A model generated the notes under the pieces. The model was not told where the DNA came from. It saw only the letters and a list, made by a program, of their open reading frames with translations, and searched no databases. Positions 7,362-17,605 of a stretch of 64,000 bases of DNA are shown here, one piece after another. The position numbers and the translations under genes are program-made. This DNA is from Helicobacter sp. 11S03491-1 (GTDB taxonomy: Bacteria > Campylobacterota > Campylobacteria > Campylobacterales > Helicobacteraceae). The stretch spans positions 62,001-126,000 of the forward strand of contig NZ_MLAO01000001.1 in NCBI RefSeq assembly GCF_002272835.1, given 5' to 3'. Position 1 is the first letter of the stretch; each line of letters opens with the position of its first letter.

Positions 7362-10169
7362 TTACCATATATAATTGAGTCCGATATTGCCTACTCCAAA
7401 TAAATCACGATCAATACTCATATCTCCACTCAAAGATATATCAACACTCAAAGAAGAATTCACCCAAAATTTTCCATTATAACTCAGTCTAAACCAAGTT
7501 TTTGAAGGATTCAAATCATAATTAATAAAAATATTTGATCCCTTAAAGGCAATAGCACGACTTTTTTGAATATCTAAAAAATGATACCTTCCTAATGCTT
7601 GAAATGTATGATTCATCGAATCTGTATGTAAAATATATTCACCCCCTACTCCTGCTGCTAACATATTTTCAAAAGATTCTTTTAAATCAAATATTTTTGA
7701 ACTTGAAGAAGGTGTGTACATAAAACTATAGTTTAATAAAATAAGAGGTTTCACGGAATGATTTTCATTCAATACAATTTTGTATTTATAAAAATTTGTA
7801 AGGTTAAAAGCCAAACTATTATTTGTATAACTGTCATTATCAATCATGAGCGCTTGGTTGCTAATTTTTTGAGTGCTTAAAAGTTGATTTCCGGAAAGTA
7901 TGCTTTGAATTTCATGATTTAAAAAAGTAAAATTTGTATAAACTCCTAATGAAAAAGAATTAAAAACTTCCTTATGGGAATCTTGAGAAAATACACCTGA
8001 ATTATAATTAAATAACCCACCCAAAATAAGACTTGATTGACTCTCAGAAATTAATTCTCTATCATAGCCTATGGTTAGATTAAATGAAGATGTATTTGAA
8101 GGAACAGCAGCTGTTGAAGATGACCGATAATAAGAACCTCCTGCATGAATCCATGCAGAATTTCTCTCTCTAACATCCGGTAAATAAATATTATTTTTGC
8201 TATTACTTGCTAAGGCATACCGACGCATTATCTGAGTAAATTTTATTTTTGAAATTTTTTTGTCAAAAGCAAGCCCCTGGATACGAAAACCAACTTGTTG
8301 CCCAAGATATTCTGTAGTTTTTTGAGAAAAAATACCCATATTTGTCGTATTTTCTTGGAGTGTTTTATCGGTTTGTTCAATCAAAGAATGAAGCAAATTA
8401 GGATTGGTGTTAAAATTTTTCAAGCCTTCATTAATGGCAACTTCTTGAAATTTGCTCCCCTTAGCATTACCTTCAATCATGGAAGTAAGAATCAACAAAG
8501 CCTCAGGAGAAATTGAGGAAATTTTATCTGTTATATTTTGTATTTGTGAGGGCGAAATACCCAAAGATTCAGATTTTTCATTCAACACATCTGTAGGCTT
8601 TTCAGACAAAGGAGGCTCTTGTGTGGGTATAGAAAAATCTGTGAAAGTGAATGCAATCCCATTTGAATCAACTCTGGTTTTTGGAGAAGCGCTCAATCCG
8701 GAAAACTCAATAGTTTTATTAGTGCGGTTATCTTCAAGCTTACCACCTTCTCTCATAGACAAAAGTTCATATGTTTTATCATAAGAAAGATTACTCTTAA
8801 GTATTGTTTCATTAGAAATTTTTACTTGAACTTTTGTATTGGAATTAAGGGTCAGATTACCTGCTTTGATAGTTAAATAAGGCTCTTTAAAGTCTTCCCA
8901 TTTATTTAAAAGATTAAACACTAATGAAGATTCTTCAGAAGTATCCAGGGTAATACCACCTCTAATGGTTGAAAAATCATTGACAAACAAATGATGAGTC
9001 TTGATAGATCCCTCATTATGAATCCCATACCCTTGCAAATAGATATTCTTAGCTTGCAATTGACTGCCCTTATAAGCCCGAAGCGCCGCATAGCTACCTC
9101 TACCCACAATCACTAACTCATCAACATCAATCTTACCGGGATTATCATTGATCATTCCTATCCCTCTATCCGGAGTCGTCAGTACTATTATTCCATTGGC
9201 GGTAACTTTTCCTTGATTATAAAGACCTGCAGCTTTGGAACTTTTCCCTGCTATGACTGTGAGAAAGTTAGTATTTATATCTCCTCCGGAATTAAATATT
9301 CCATATGTATCTGCTTCTATCCCACCAATAATCGTCATATTGTTGGATTTAAGGAGACTTCTATTGGTTATATTGGTTATCCCATTTCCCTTCTTCCCCC
9401 CAATAGCTATAATATTCCCTGCTATAAGATGATCTTCATTATAAAGACCATCGCTTCCTATTCCATTACCCCCAATTGCAGTCATTGCGTTGGCATTGAT
9501 AATCCCAATGCTTCTGATTCCATAAGCATAATCTCCTGTGCCCCCTATAGTCGTTATAGTATCTGCGCTCAATACTTGTCCTAAGCTGTCAGGACTTCCG
9601 GATTCTTGATAGGTACCGACAAAAAATCCTAATTCTCCTATATTTTTTCCACCCATGCCAATAAATACTTCTTTTTCAATTTTGTTATCAGTAAAAGAAC
9701 ATTCAAAATTTTTGCATACACCACTAAAACCGCTTAAGCTTTTGGCAATCACAGGTGTTATAGAATCCCAATTATTAATAAATAAATATTGAGCGCTTAA
9801 TCGTTTCATGTCTGTTGTGTTTAAGGATTGAAAATAAACTTTAGAAATCTCATAAGAACTAAAATCTCGATCTAAAATACTGCTACTACTGCCTTCATCT
9901 TGAGGGAACATTTTTTCGCTTGTGCCTGTTGTGCCAAATAAAATATTTCCCTTCTCATCAACTCTAAAACCTGTTTGAATCGCGATTGAAGAGTTAATCA
10001 ATCTTGTTTTAGCCCCATCAATAGTGTTATAAGAAACATTTTCTCTTAAGTTTCTTGTTTCTACTCTTTCAAATCCCGTATTGGGAGTCTCAACTCCTTG
10101 TGCAATCCCTAGCAAAACCCCTACCTGAATCGCTAATATTTTTGAAAAACTAAGATCCGTTTTTTTCAT
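7362..10169 (-). CDS. Autotransporter with repeat-built beta-helix passenger
   Basis: A 935-residue type Va secretion protein. A signal peptide covers about residues 1-26. The passenger (about 27-520) includes eight or so degenerate repeats of 24-27 residues at about 203-395, each with a T-x-IGG-like core and a GI.N.G-like turn, which suggests stacked beta-helix coils. A short C-x4-C pair is at 152/157. A helical linker (about 530-640) leads to a roughly 270-residue C-terminal barrel ending in LNYIW, typical for the autotransporter translocator. The ribosome site AAAAGG lies 6 bases before the ATG. It probably displays or secretes an adhesin-like or host-interaction domain. No protease triad or cleavage motif was seen, so the precise role is unknown. 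Confidence 0.88.
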   Translation of the reverse strand: MKKTDLSFSKILAIQVGVLLGIAQGVETPNTGFERVETRNLRENVSYNTIDGAKTRLINSSIAIQTGFRVDEKGNILFGTTGTSEKMFPQDEGSSSSILDRDFSSYEISKVYFQSLNTTDMKRLSAQYLFINNWDSITPVIAKSLSGFSGVCKNFECSFTDNKIEKEVFIGMGGKNIGELGFFVGTYQESGSPDSLGQVLSADTITTIGGTGDYAYGIRSIGIINANAMTAIGGNGIGSDGLYNEDHLIAGNIIAIGGKKGNGITNITNRSLLKSNNMTIIGGIEADTYGIFNSGGDINTNFLTVIAGKSSKAAGLYNQGKVTANGIIVLTTPDRGIGMINDNPGKIDVDELVIVGRGSYAALRAYKGSQLQAKNIYLQGYGIHNEGSIKTHHLFVNDFSTIRGGITLDTSEESSLVFNLLNKWEDFKEPYLTIKAGNLTLNSNTKVQVKISNETILKSNLSYDKTYELLSMREGGKLEDNRTNKTIEFSGLSASPKTRVDSNGIAFTFTDFSIPTQEPPLSEKPTDVLNEKSESLGISPSQIQNITDKISSISPEALLILTSMIEGNAKGSKFQEVAINEGLKNFNTNPNLLHSLIEQTDKTLQENTTNMGIFSQKTTEYLGQQVGFRIQGLAFDKKISKIKFTQIMRRYALASNSKNNIYLPDVRERNSAWIHAGGSYYRSSSTAAVPSNTSSFNLTIGYDRELISESQSSLILGGLFNYNSGVFSQDSHKEVFNSFSLGVYTNFTFLNHEIQSILSGNQLLSTQKISNQALMIDNDSYTNNSLAFNLTNFYKYKIVLNENHSVKPLILLNYSFMYTPSSSSKIFDLKESFENMLAAGVGGEYILHTDSMNHTFQALGRYHFLDIQKSRAIAFKGSNIFINYDLNPSKTWFRLSYNGKFWVNSSLSVDISLSGDMSIDRDLFGVGNIGLNYIW

Positions 10170-10622
10170 TTACTGCCTTTTGTATAGAATCCTTATTTTT
10201 CCCCATTTCTCTTGCCCACATTTTTTCTTGTGCCTCATAAAATACTTCATCTATCCGGTTATAAATTTTAGATATAATTAATATTAATTATCAAAATAAT
10301 ATTATTCTCCCTAATTCTAAAACTATAACAGATATTTATAAAAAATACAAATTTAATTTTTATTAGTCAAAAAATAAAAAATTTTTATCATAAAGAAAAT
10401 TGCTTTATTTTAATATACTATCCTTACATATAGGCTTTTAATGTCTCCTCCCGATAAAGCCTTATTTTTTAAAAATTAAAAATTTTATGAAATAAAATAA
10501 TTCCCCTAGAAAAATTTAGCTTGAAATTTTCTAATTCTATGAGGGAAAATATCAAGAAACTTTTAGATACAATTGCTAAAAAATTTCAAATAATAAATCC
10601 AGATACATATAAGGATAAAGCA
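10170..10622. other. 453-bp AT-rich intergenic region between autotransporter and gatC
   Basis: No gene is supported here. It holds the upstream region of the autotransporter (minus strand) and of gatC (plus strand). Several TA-rich -10-like strings exist but none stands out. An in-frame extension of gatC upstream to 10521 is open but would begin at a TTG, lacks a ribosome site and would give a GatC longer than usual. Confidence 0.6.
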
Positions 10623-10910
10623 ATGATGATTGATGATAAATTACTTCAAAAACTTGAAAAATTAGGTATGATAGCCCTTGATGAAGATAAAAAAGAAGCA
10701 ATTAAGAAAGATTTGAATGATATTTTAGGTTTTGTAGATAATATTTCCCAACTTGAGATTGAAGACACTCCAAACTCTTCACAAACACAAGCCAAAACCC
10801 CCTTACGCCAAGATTGCAAAAATAATGATCCTCTCATCGCTCAAATTGTGCTCAAAAATGCTCCCGGTTCTCAAGACGGATACTTTATTGTGCCAAAAAT
10901 TATCGAATAA
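10623..10910 (+). CDS. gatC: Asp/Glu-tRNA amidotransferase subunit C
   Basis: A 95-residue subunit of GatCAB, which turns Glu-tRNA(Gln) and Asp-tRNA(Asn) into the amidated forms. Epsilonproteobacteria depend on this route. The sequence shows the family pattern: an N-terminal helix with KLEKLGMIAL, the IKKDLNDILGFVDNI helix and a proline-rich C-terminal end with LRQD and GYFIVPKIIE. I start at the first of two adjacent ATGs at 10623, preceded by AAGGA, which gives the usual length. gatA and gatB are not in the window; in Helicobacter these genes are often scattered. Confidence 0.9.
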   Translation: MMIDDKLLQKLEKLGMIALDEDKKEAIKKDLNDILGFVDNISQLEIEDTPNSSQTQAKTPLRQDCKNNDPLIAQIVLKNAPGSQDGYFIVPKIIE

Positions 10911-10979
10911 ATTTCACACTCTAAGTTAAAAATGAAAAATAAAATATTCATGTTGGCATACTCAATTTGAGAAAAATCA

Positions 10980-11798
10980 ATGCAATCCTCCTTGAATATA
11001 TATGAAAATTTGGATATTTTTGTCATCTTCATCTTGATGGGAGTCTTTTTTGTTGCCGGCTTTATTGATAGTATTGCAGGAGGGGGTGGATTAATTTCAA
11101 TGCCCTCACTTCTTCTGGCGGGCATTCCCCCTCAATATGCACTAGGGACCAATAAATTTGTTGTTATCTTTGGCACTGCCGGCGCTCTGAGTAATTTTAT
11201 CAGACACAAAAAACTTCTTTATAAAATCACATTTTTAAGCATCATTTTTTCTCTTGTTGGGGCGTATATAGGGACAAAATTAATCCTTTCTTTTGATGAG
11301 GAAAAAATTGCTTCAATTATCTTGTTTTTGCTTCCCATCAGTGCTCTTGGGATTTTTATACCCAAACATTGCACTAAAAATACCCAACAAGATTTCAATG
11401 CACTTGAAATGTTTGTCTATGCGCCTTTACTCAGTTTTTTTATGGGGGTATATGATGGGTTTTTTGGACCAGGGACAGGGACTTTTTTGATTTTGTGTTT
11501 TTATCTTTTCTTGCAAATGGATCTCATCAATGCCTCTGCCAGTGCCAAAGCGCTCAATCTAGCTTCAGGATTGGGTTCTTTTGGCGCTTTTGCTCTATCT
11601 CATCATGTTCTTTATATGCTTGGAATACCTCTTATTATTGCTAATATTTTGGGTGGGTATATCGGGAGTAAATTAGCCATCAAACGAGGTGCAAGAATCA
11701 TCAAAATCTTTGTGATCCTTTCTTTTGCCATCATGTTTATTTCGCTTTTGCTAAAATCTTTTTCACACGATGGAGGCTTATTGAAAAGTTTTGGATAG
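10980..11798 (+). CDS. TSUP-family membrane permease (TauE/SafE, YfcA-like)
   Basis: A 272-residue integral membrane protein with about eight hydrophobic helices. The TSUP hallmarks are visible as two related halves: DSIAGGGGLISMP with ALGTNK near the start, and GFFGPGTGTF with ASAKALNL in the second half. This family exports or imports sulfur compounds and small organic anions such as sulfite, sulfoacetate or taurine derivatives. The substrate here is not predictable. It sits alone between gatC and the DAHP synthase gene, 36 bp before the latter, and could be cotranscribed with it. The ribosome site before the ATG is weak. Confidence 0.85.
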   Translation: MQSSLNIYENLDIFVIFILMGVFFVAGFIDSIAGGGGLISMPSLLLAGIPPQYALGTNKFVVIFGTAGALSNFIRHKKLLYKITFLSIIFSLVGAYIGTKLILSFDEEKIASIILFLLPISALGIFIPKHCTKNTQQDFNALEMFVYAPLLSFFMGVYDGFFGPGTGTFLILCFYLFLQMDLINASASAKALNLASGLGSFGAFALSHHVLYMLGIPLIIANILGGYIGSKLAIKRGARIIKIFVILSFAIMFISLLLKSFSHDGGLLKSFG

Positions 11799-11834
11799 AA
11801 TAAAAGGATAATTTTTAGCAATAGGAAGAAATAG

Positions 11835-13205
11835 ATGAAAGAATGGAATTTAAAATCATGGAGAAAATTTCCTATCAAACAACACCCTGTTTATCCGGAC
11901 AATCAAGCCTTACAAGCAGTTGAAACAGAGCTTAAAAATTATCCTCCTTTAGTTTTTGCAGGAGAAGCAAGAAATCTTCAAGAGAGACTCAAAGAAGCCT
12001 CCAAGGGAAGGGCATTTTTATTGCAAGGAGGAGATTGCGCTGAATCATTTGATGAATTTAATGCCATAAATATCCGTGATATGTTTAAAATAATCATTCA
12101 AATGGGGGCAATTTTAACTTTTGCAGGTAGTTGCCCAATTATCAAAGTAGGAAGGCTTGCAGGTCAATTTGCCAAACCGCGTTCTTCAGATACTGAATGT
12201 GTCGATGGGGTAGAATTACCCAGTTATCGTGGAGATATGATTAATGGGGCTGAGTTTGATTCCCAATCCAGGATGCCCGATCCCCAAAGAATGCTTCGAG
12301 CCTATCATCAAAGCGCTGCCACACTTAATCTTATCCGTGCTTTTGCCCAAGGTGGGCTAGCTGATCTTAATGAAGTGCATCGTTGGAATTTAAGTTTTGT
12401 CAAAAATAACGCATTTGGTAAAAAATATGAAGAGCTTGCTGAGCGTATTACGCAAACCTTAGGCTTTATGAAAGCATGCGGGATCAACACCCAAAACACA
12501 CCTACGCTTAAAGAAACTGAATTTTATACAAGTCATGAGGCACTTTTACTTAATTATGAAGAGCAACTTGTGCGTCAAGATAGCCTAAGTGGGCAATGGT
12601 ATGACTGTTCTGCGCATATGCTTTGGATTGGAGAGAGGACTAGAGGACTCAATGAAGCGCATTTAGAATTTTTACGTGGGGTAAAAAATCCCGTTGGGGT
12701 TAAAATAGGACCCAAGGCTACTAAGAAAGACATATTAGGAATTTGTGATATTTTGAACCCAAAAAATGAATCCGGACGTCTCAATCTTATTGTGCGCATG
12801 GGGGCAGATAACATCAAAGAATGCTTGCCTAAACTCCTTGAATCTATCAATCCTGAAGGTAGAGAAATTCTTTGGAGTTGCGATCCTATGCATGGCAATA
12901 CCATAAAAGCAAGTTCAGGATACAAAACACGCGTATTTGAGAGGGTCCTTAGTGAAGTCAAGAGTTTTTTTGAAATCCATCAAAGTGAAGGGAGCTACGC
13001 CGGAGGAGTGCATTTAGAAATGACCGGGCAAGATGTTACTGAATGCCTGGGAGGGTCCCAAGCCATTACTGAAGCGGGATTGGGCTGTAATTACAACACT
13101 CAATGCGATCCCAGGTTGAATGCAACACAAGCTATTGAATTGGCATTTTTAATTGCTGATATTCTTAAAAATAGAAATATTCCCAAAAATTCAAAAGCAT
13201 GCTAA
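11835..13205 (+). CDS. Class II DAHP synthase (3-deoxy-7-phosphoheptulonate synthase)
   Basis: A 456-residue enzyme of the plant/mycobacterial-type (class II) family. It condenses PEP and erythrose 4-phosphate in the first step of the shikimate pathway. Family motifs are clear from the start: the WSLKSWR-like N-terminus (here [10 protein letters not shown]), [46 protein letters not shown] and [15 protein letters not shown]. The length fits. A ribosome site AGGAAG precedes the ATG. Helicobacter pylori also uses a class II enzyme. Feedback control is not visible from sequence. Confidence 0.95.
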   Translation: MKEWNLKSWRKFPIKQHPVYPDNQALQAVETELKNYPPLVFAGEARNLQERLKEASKGRAFLLQGGDCAESFDEFNAINIRDMFKIIIQMGAILTFAGSCPIIKVGRLAGQFAKPRSSDTECVDGVELPSYRGDMINGAEFDSQSRMPDPQRMLRAYHQSAATLNLIRAFAQGGLADLNEVHRWNLSFVKNNAFGKKYEELAERITQTLGFMKACGINTQNTPTLKETEFYTSHEALLLNYEEQLVRQDSLSGQWYDCSAHMLWIGERTRGLNEAHLEFLRGVKNPVGVKIGPKATKKDILGICDILNPKNESGRLNLIVRMGADNIKECLPKLLESINPEGREILWSCDPMHGNTIKASSGYKTRVFERVLSEVKSFFEIHQSEGSYAGGVHLEMTGQDVTECLGGSQAITEAGLGCNYNTQCDPRLNATQAIELAFLIADILKNRNIPKNSKAC

Positions 13206-13208
13206 ATA

Positions 13209-13236
13209 ATACTGAAAAATTTGAATTTTTCAGTAT
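13209..13236. terminator. Hairpin between convergent DAHP synthase and aminotransferase-fold genes
   Basis: A perfect 13-bp inverted repeat (ATACTGAAAAATT / AATTTTTCAGTAT) with a 2-base loop starts 4 bp after the DAHP synthase stop. It could end transcription in both directions; the internal A/T runs supply the U-tract. Confidence 0.6.
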
Positions 13237-13259
13237 GCCTAATAATGGCACATAGATTT

Positions 13260-14309
13260 TTAAATTTCTAATAAACGGATTTGCAAATAAATATCCTTCA
13301 AAATTTCGCACAAATTTTTCATATCCTCCAGATGTCTGTAACTAACACTTATAAGCTCGCGCGCTTGTAATTGAGTATAACCCATTTCTTGTAAGACAAA
13401 TGAAGGTCTGGTAAGTCCATAGAGACACTCTTGACCATTAATAGCATAAATTTTATGCAAAAGAAGAGCTTGGAGAAAATTTCTTGCCTTAATAGAAGCA
13501 AACCTTAGGGGTAAGGAATTAGGGAGTGTATTTTCCAATGGAACAAAAAGAGACAAATCATCCCCAAGACTTTCTTTCAAACAAGAATAAAAGAGTTTTT
13601 TACTATCTTGATAAGAGACTTGAAGAGGGTTTTTAACCCCTTGATTGAGGGCTTTAAAAACCATAGGATTACTCAAGTTGGGAGGGAATAAAAATGGGTA
13701 AGCAAAATCCTTGGCGATAATACTCCCATGAGCACGCAATAAACCTATTGATTCTCCATTAAGCAAAAACAATGTGTGGGAATTAAGAATTTTTGGAATA
13801 GGGTATTGAAAGCTTTGAGCAAGACTAATATCTATAATAAGAATATAATCTTTGAGTTCTTCTTGTAACAACATCTGAATACTTACAATATCATTGATAC
13901 TTAAAATATCTTCGTTCACAAAAGGCACAATAAAACAGCGACATTTATTCATGATGGCTTTTTTGATAGAATCTATTTCTATTTTTCCACTTTGGGAGTC
14001 CGGAATCAACTTATAAGGAAAATTTCCTAACAGCTTGCAAGCTTGATAACCTTGCTGGTGATTGGAGATTCCATAAGCTATCAAACCATTTTTAGCTATT
14101 TGTTCAAGCAAAAAAAACCAATCTGTGCAAAGAAATCCAAAACTATAAGCCTCCCTTCCTCCAAAAAAATCGCTAAATTCTTCTATATCTTGCTTATGTT
14201 GGGCATAATCTTTGGGATCAATGGGAGAAAGATTTGGATAAATATTAGAAAAAAGAATTTCATTGGCTTGAAGATTTAGGGGATAGTTTTGGATAAAATC
14301 TAATCTCAT
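13260..14309 (-). CDS. Aminotransferase class V-fold protein beside selB, PLP lysine apparently missing
   Basis: A 349-residue protein resembling cysteine desulfurases and other fold-type I PLP enzymes: FFGGREAYSFG near the start, an IIDISLAQSF segment matching the hhDxxQS strand, then a GESIGLLRAHG segment that aligns with the GPKGIGxLY part of the PLP loop. In active enzymes a lysine lies three residues before that glycine. Here the residues are L-L-N, so the Schiff-base lysine appears absent. The ATG overlaps the selB stop (ATGA), so it is the third gene of a selA-selB operon. The context suggests a part in selenium delivery or Sec-tRNA synthesis, but this is inferred and it may be non-catalytic. 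Confidence 0.62.
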   Translation of the reverse strand: MRLDFIQNYPLNLQANEILFSNIYPNLSPIDPKDYAQHKQDIEEFSDFFGGREAYSFGFLCTDWFFLLEQIAKNGLIAYGISNHQQGYQACKLLGNFPYKLIPDSQSGKIEIDSIKKAIMNKCRCFIVPFVNEDILSINDIVSIQMLLQEELKDYILIIDISLAQSFQYPIPKILNSHTLFLLNGESIGLLRAHGSIIAKDFAYPFLFPPNLSNPMVFKALNQGVKNPLQVSYQDSKKLFYSCLKESLGDDLSLFVPLENTLPNSLPLRFASIKARNFLQALLLHKIYAINGQECLYGLTRPSFVLQEMGYTQLQARELISVSYRHLEDMKNLCEILKDIYLQIRLLEI

Positions 14310-16192
14310 TGTTTGCCTTGATATTTAAGAATGCGTTTGCCATCTTGATTTTTAATATCATCAAATCTATCTAAATAATCTAAATAAGCAATCAAGTATT
14401 TACGACTAAAAGCATATTTTTCCTTAAATAGAACAATATCTATATAGCCTTTTTCTTCAATAATCTTTCGCATATTTTTATGTATTTGATTCAAAATATC
14501 TGTAGCTACAAAAAGATTATGTTCTAAGCGAATAACTTTTTGAGCTGCACTTAAGGCTTTCAAAGCGCTATTTCCAATTTTTCTATCAATATTGAGTTCA
14601 TCATAAATATTATAAGGAGCAAGAGGGGTAAAGCCTTGAGCATGAATCACTTCAAAGATATTTTCTTGAAGATAGTCATTTATATTTTTAACCTTATTTT
14701 CTTTAGAAAGATAAAGACCCTCTTTTTTGCAAATAAGATTGGCTTGTTTCAAATCATCAAGCGCTTTTTGAATGAATTCCAAAGATGCCCATTTAATCTT
14801 AAGCCCAAGGCTTGAAGCAGAAAGAAGTGCATTTTTATTTTTGAGAAAAATATCTAAAATGTCTTGCCGGATTGTTTTGAATGTTTGAGGGTGATAAATA
14901 ACCAGATTCTTCTCATCTAAAAAAAGCTCTCCAAGAGTAGAAGCAATTTTAATAGCTTCTTTGTGGGCGAGATCAAAACGCTGCATAGAACTAATCAATC
15001 CAAAACCTCTCTTGTGAATCTTACAACAAAGCAAAAAAGCATTTTGAAAGTCTTTTTTAAATAAAAAATTCAAATAAGAAGATTTTTGTTTTTTCTTAAT
15101 AGGATCAGCAATGGGATTAAGAATCTCCCCTCCTGCAATTGTTCTATCAGTATTTCTCAAGATAAATTTTTCTCCAAAAACACTAAAAATCCTCTCATGT
15201 GTTTTCAATGTAGCCAAAAGATAGGGGACTTCTTTGTTTTGTAAAGTTAAATCTAATAAATAAATTTTGGCATTGCATTTTTTTGCTCCAATAAAAAATT
15301 GCACCTCCAGATTATGGAGATTAGGGGTATCTTTGAGTGGATAAATCACAACATCAAGAGTATCAAAACCTCTTATATAGCCTTTTTTACTGATTAAAAA
15401 ACCTCTTTTGAGACTAGAAACATTGACCCCCTTGAGGTTAAAGGCAATACGATGACTTGGAGTTGCGCTTTCTACGTAGGTATTATGATTTTTGATGCTT
15501 TTAATACTTACTTCTGTATCCAGATCACAGATATAGACTTTCTCATCTTTTTGCACGCTCCCGCTTAATACACTCCCTGTTACAACACTCCCTGCCCCGG
15601 CAATACTAAATGCCCTATCAATATAATACCTGAAAAATAAAGAATCTTTTTTTTGGGGTTTTGGGATTTTCTTTAAAAATTCAAGAAGTTTTTGATGAGT
15701 TTGTCTTTGATGAATACTAAAATCCAAAATCGCATAGAGTTTAGTATTTTTGAGCTTGCTAAACATATCAAGAATACGTTGTTTCAAATCTTCAAAAGAA
15801 GTAAGATTAGGCATTAAATCAGCCTTGCTTATTACACAAATAGCTTGTTGAATACCCAATATATCTGCAATTTGAAGATGTTCAACACTTTGGGGCATTA
15901 TCCCATCATCACAAGCAATCACAAGCAAAAAAACATCAATTCCAAAAGCCCCGGCAATCATATTTTTAATCAACTTCTCATGTCCGGGAACATCAACAAA
16001 AGAAATATTTCTGCCTATAGTATTATCAAGATCAGGGGGCAAATAAAGATTCGAAAAACTAATATCTAAGGTAATCCCCCTTTGTTTCTCTTCTAATCTC
16101 TCATCTCCATCAAAACCATTAAGGGCTTTGATAAGACTTGTTTTGCCATGATCAATATGACCTCCCAGCCCGACAATGAGATCATTTTCCAT
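14306..16192 (-). CDS. selB: Selenocysteine-specific elongation factor SelB
   Basis: A 628-residue translational GTPase that carries Sec-tRNA to UGA codons next to a SECIS hairpin. The G1 motif GHIDHGKT is at residues 11-18, G3 is DVPGHEK and G4 is the ISKADL-like segment. After the EF-Tu-like domains comes a C-terminal series of winged-helix modules (about residues 370-628), ending with RILKYQGK, that binds the SECIS RNA. The ATG lies 1 bp after the selA stop, with AGGAA upstream. With selA and tRNA-Sec next door, the cell clearly decodes UGA as Sec. The selenoprotein itself (probably formate dehydrogenase) and selD are outside the window. Confidence 0.95.
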   Translation of the reverse strand: MENDLIVGLGGHIDHGKTSLIKALNGFDGDERLEEKQRGITLDISFSNLYLPPDLDNTIGRNISFVDVPGHEKLIKNMIAGAFGIDVFLLVIACDDGIMPQSVEHLQIADILGIQQAICVISKADLMPNLTSFEDLKQRILDMFSKLKNTKLYAILDFSIHQRQTHQKLLEFLKKIPKPQKKDSLFFRYYIDRAFSIAGAGSVVTGSVLSGSVQKDEKVYICDLDTEVSIKSIKNHNTYVESATPSHRIAFNLKGVNVSSLKRGFLISKKGYIRGFDTLDVVIYPLKDTPNLHNLEVQFFIGAKKCNAKIYLLDLTLQNKEVPYLLATLKTHERIFSVFGEKFILRNTDRTIAGGEILNPIADPIKKKQKSSYLNFLFKKDFQNAFLLCCKIHKRGFGLISSMQRFDLAHKEAIKIASTLGELFLDEKNLVIYHPQTFKTIRQDILDIFLKNKNALLSASSLGLKIKWASLEFIQKALDDLKQANLICKKEGLYLSKENKVKNINDYLQENIFEVIHAQGFTPLAPYNIYDELNIDRKIGNSALKALSAAQKVIRLEHNLFVATDILNQIHKNMRKIIEEKGYIDIVLFKEKYAFSRKYLIAYLDYLDRFDDIKNQDGKRILKYQGKQ

Positions 16193-16193
16193 C

Positions 16194-17537
16194 TTAATTT
16201 CCTATTTCTATAAAAATTCTATAGATTTGGGCCAGATGATGTGCTTGTATGCATCGCATATCAAGCAAAATTTGTTCATTTTGAATCCTGCCAATCAACC
16301 CTTTTTGACGAATTTTATCCCCTAGAATTTGAGCTTTTAGGCGACTATGAGAAATACTCACCCCCCATGAAGGAAATTCTTTATCGGGCAAACTTCCCCC
16401 TCCTGCCTTGGAAAACAAATTGATCACCTCACATTTCAGATAAGGTATTTTTTCAATAAGATTGAGGAGATCTTGAGCTTTTTGAAACAAGGTTTCTAGA
16501 GATTGATTGAGCATGGCAATCGTAGGGATATCATCAAATTTATTTTCTAAATAAGCCCTAAAAGTAGCCTGTAATGCAAAAATCGTAAATTTATCCACAC
16601 GCAATGCGCGCAATAAATGATTTTCTTTAAGCTTTGCAATGAGATCTTTTTTGCCAAAAATAATTCCTGCTTGGGGACCTCCCAGTAATTTATCCCCGCT
16701 AAAACTTACAAGCGAAGGGTTATGTTTGGCAATTTCAATCAAAGAAGGTTCGCAGATATTAGGAATCCCTGTAATATAGCCACTCCCTACATCATAATAA
16801 TCAATCAAGTTATTTTCTTGGGCTAATAAAATCAACTCCTCCAAAGAAACCTCTTGAGTAAAGCCAATTTGCTTGAAATTACTCTTATGGGCTTTGAGTA
16901 TCAAGGCAGATTCATGTGTAATTGCATTTTTATAATCTTTTAAATGCGTTTTGTTAGTGCTACCAACCTCTTTGAGAATTCCTCCCGCACAAACAATGAC
17001 TTCAGGTATGCGAAAACTCCCGCCAATCTCAATCAACTCTCCACGTGAAATAATCACTTCTTTATTTTTGGCAAAAGTATTGATAATAAGCAGTACAGCG
17101 CTTGCATTATTATTGACCACAAGGACATCTTCACATTCAAAAAGAGCGCAAACAAGATTTTTGATATGCTTATACCTTTCCCCTCGAGTTCCTTTTTGGA
17201 TATCATATTCAAGATTATTATATTCGGATAAAAGAGGCAAAATCTCCTCAAGAAGTTTGGGAGAAAAAACACTTCGCCCTAAATTTGTCTGGGCAATCAC
17301 TCCTGTGGCATTAATAATAGGATAAAGACTTGGGGATAAGGTTTGTTTATAGATTTTAGATATTTTTTGAAGAATATCCTCATAGCTTGGAATTTGATCG
17401 TAATTTATTATTGTTTGACGCAAGGTTTGGATATAATCTTGCGTAATTTTTTTAAGCAGGTCTCGGTGATGATTCTTGAATATTTTTTCTTTAAGAATCG
17501 TATCTATTTTAGGGAGTTGGGATCGTAACTCTCTCAA
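16194..17537 (-). CDS. selA: L-seryl-tRNA(Sec) selenium transferase SelA
   Basis: A 447-residue PLP enzyme that converts Ser-tRNA(Sec) to Sec-tRNA(Sec) with selenophosphate. The PLP lysine lies in SFSGDKLLGGPQAG, and the family pattern NATGVIAQTNLGR is near residue 80. It begins with TTG at 17537. An AAAGGA site is 6-7 bases upstream and no better start exists. It opens a minus-strand operon selA-selB-aminotransferase-like gene. The tRNA-Sec gene starts 69 bp away on the other strand, so both share a divergent promoter region. Confidence 0.95.
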   Translation of the reverse strand: MRELRSQLPKIDTILKEKIFKNHHRDLLKKITQDYIQTLRQTIINYDQIPSYEDILQKISKIYKQTLSPSLYPIINATGVIAQTNLGRSVFSPKLLEEILPLLSEYNNLEYDIQKGTRGERYKHIKNLVCALFECEDVLVVNNNASAVLLIINTFAKNKEVIISRGELIEIGGSFRIPEVIVCAGGILKEVGSTNKTHLKDYKNAITHESALILKAHKSNFKQIGFTQEVSLEELILLAQENNLIDYYDVGSGYITGIPNICEPSLIEIAKHNPSLVSFSGDKLLGGPQAGIIFGKKDLIAKLKENHLLRALRVDKFTIFALQATFRAYLENKFDDIPTIAMLNQSLETLFQKAQDLLNLIEKIPYLKCEVINLFSKAGGGSLPDKEFPSWGVSISHSRLKAQILGDKIRQKGLIGRIQNEQILLDMRCIQAHHLAQIYRIFIEIGN

Positions 17538-17549
17538 AAAAATCCTTTT

Positions 17550-17578
17550 ATTATAATTTTAAACGATACAATTATAAT
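17550..17578. promoter_or_regulatory. Divergent selA / tRNA-Sec promoters
   Basis: A TATAAT on the minus strand at 17550-17555 lies just upstream of selA, though close to the TTG start. A plus-strand TATAAT at 17573-17578 lies 28 bp before the tRNA-Sec 5' end. Both are in a 68-bp AT-rich gap. Confidence 0.55.
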
Positions 17579-17605
17579 ATAATGGCTTTGAGTTTTGTAT
17601 TAAGT

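Noticed and set aside
8985-9563. CRISPR-like repeats
   Set aside because: The periodic pattern is protein-level and degenerate within one coding frame. There are no identical repeats with spacers.
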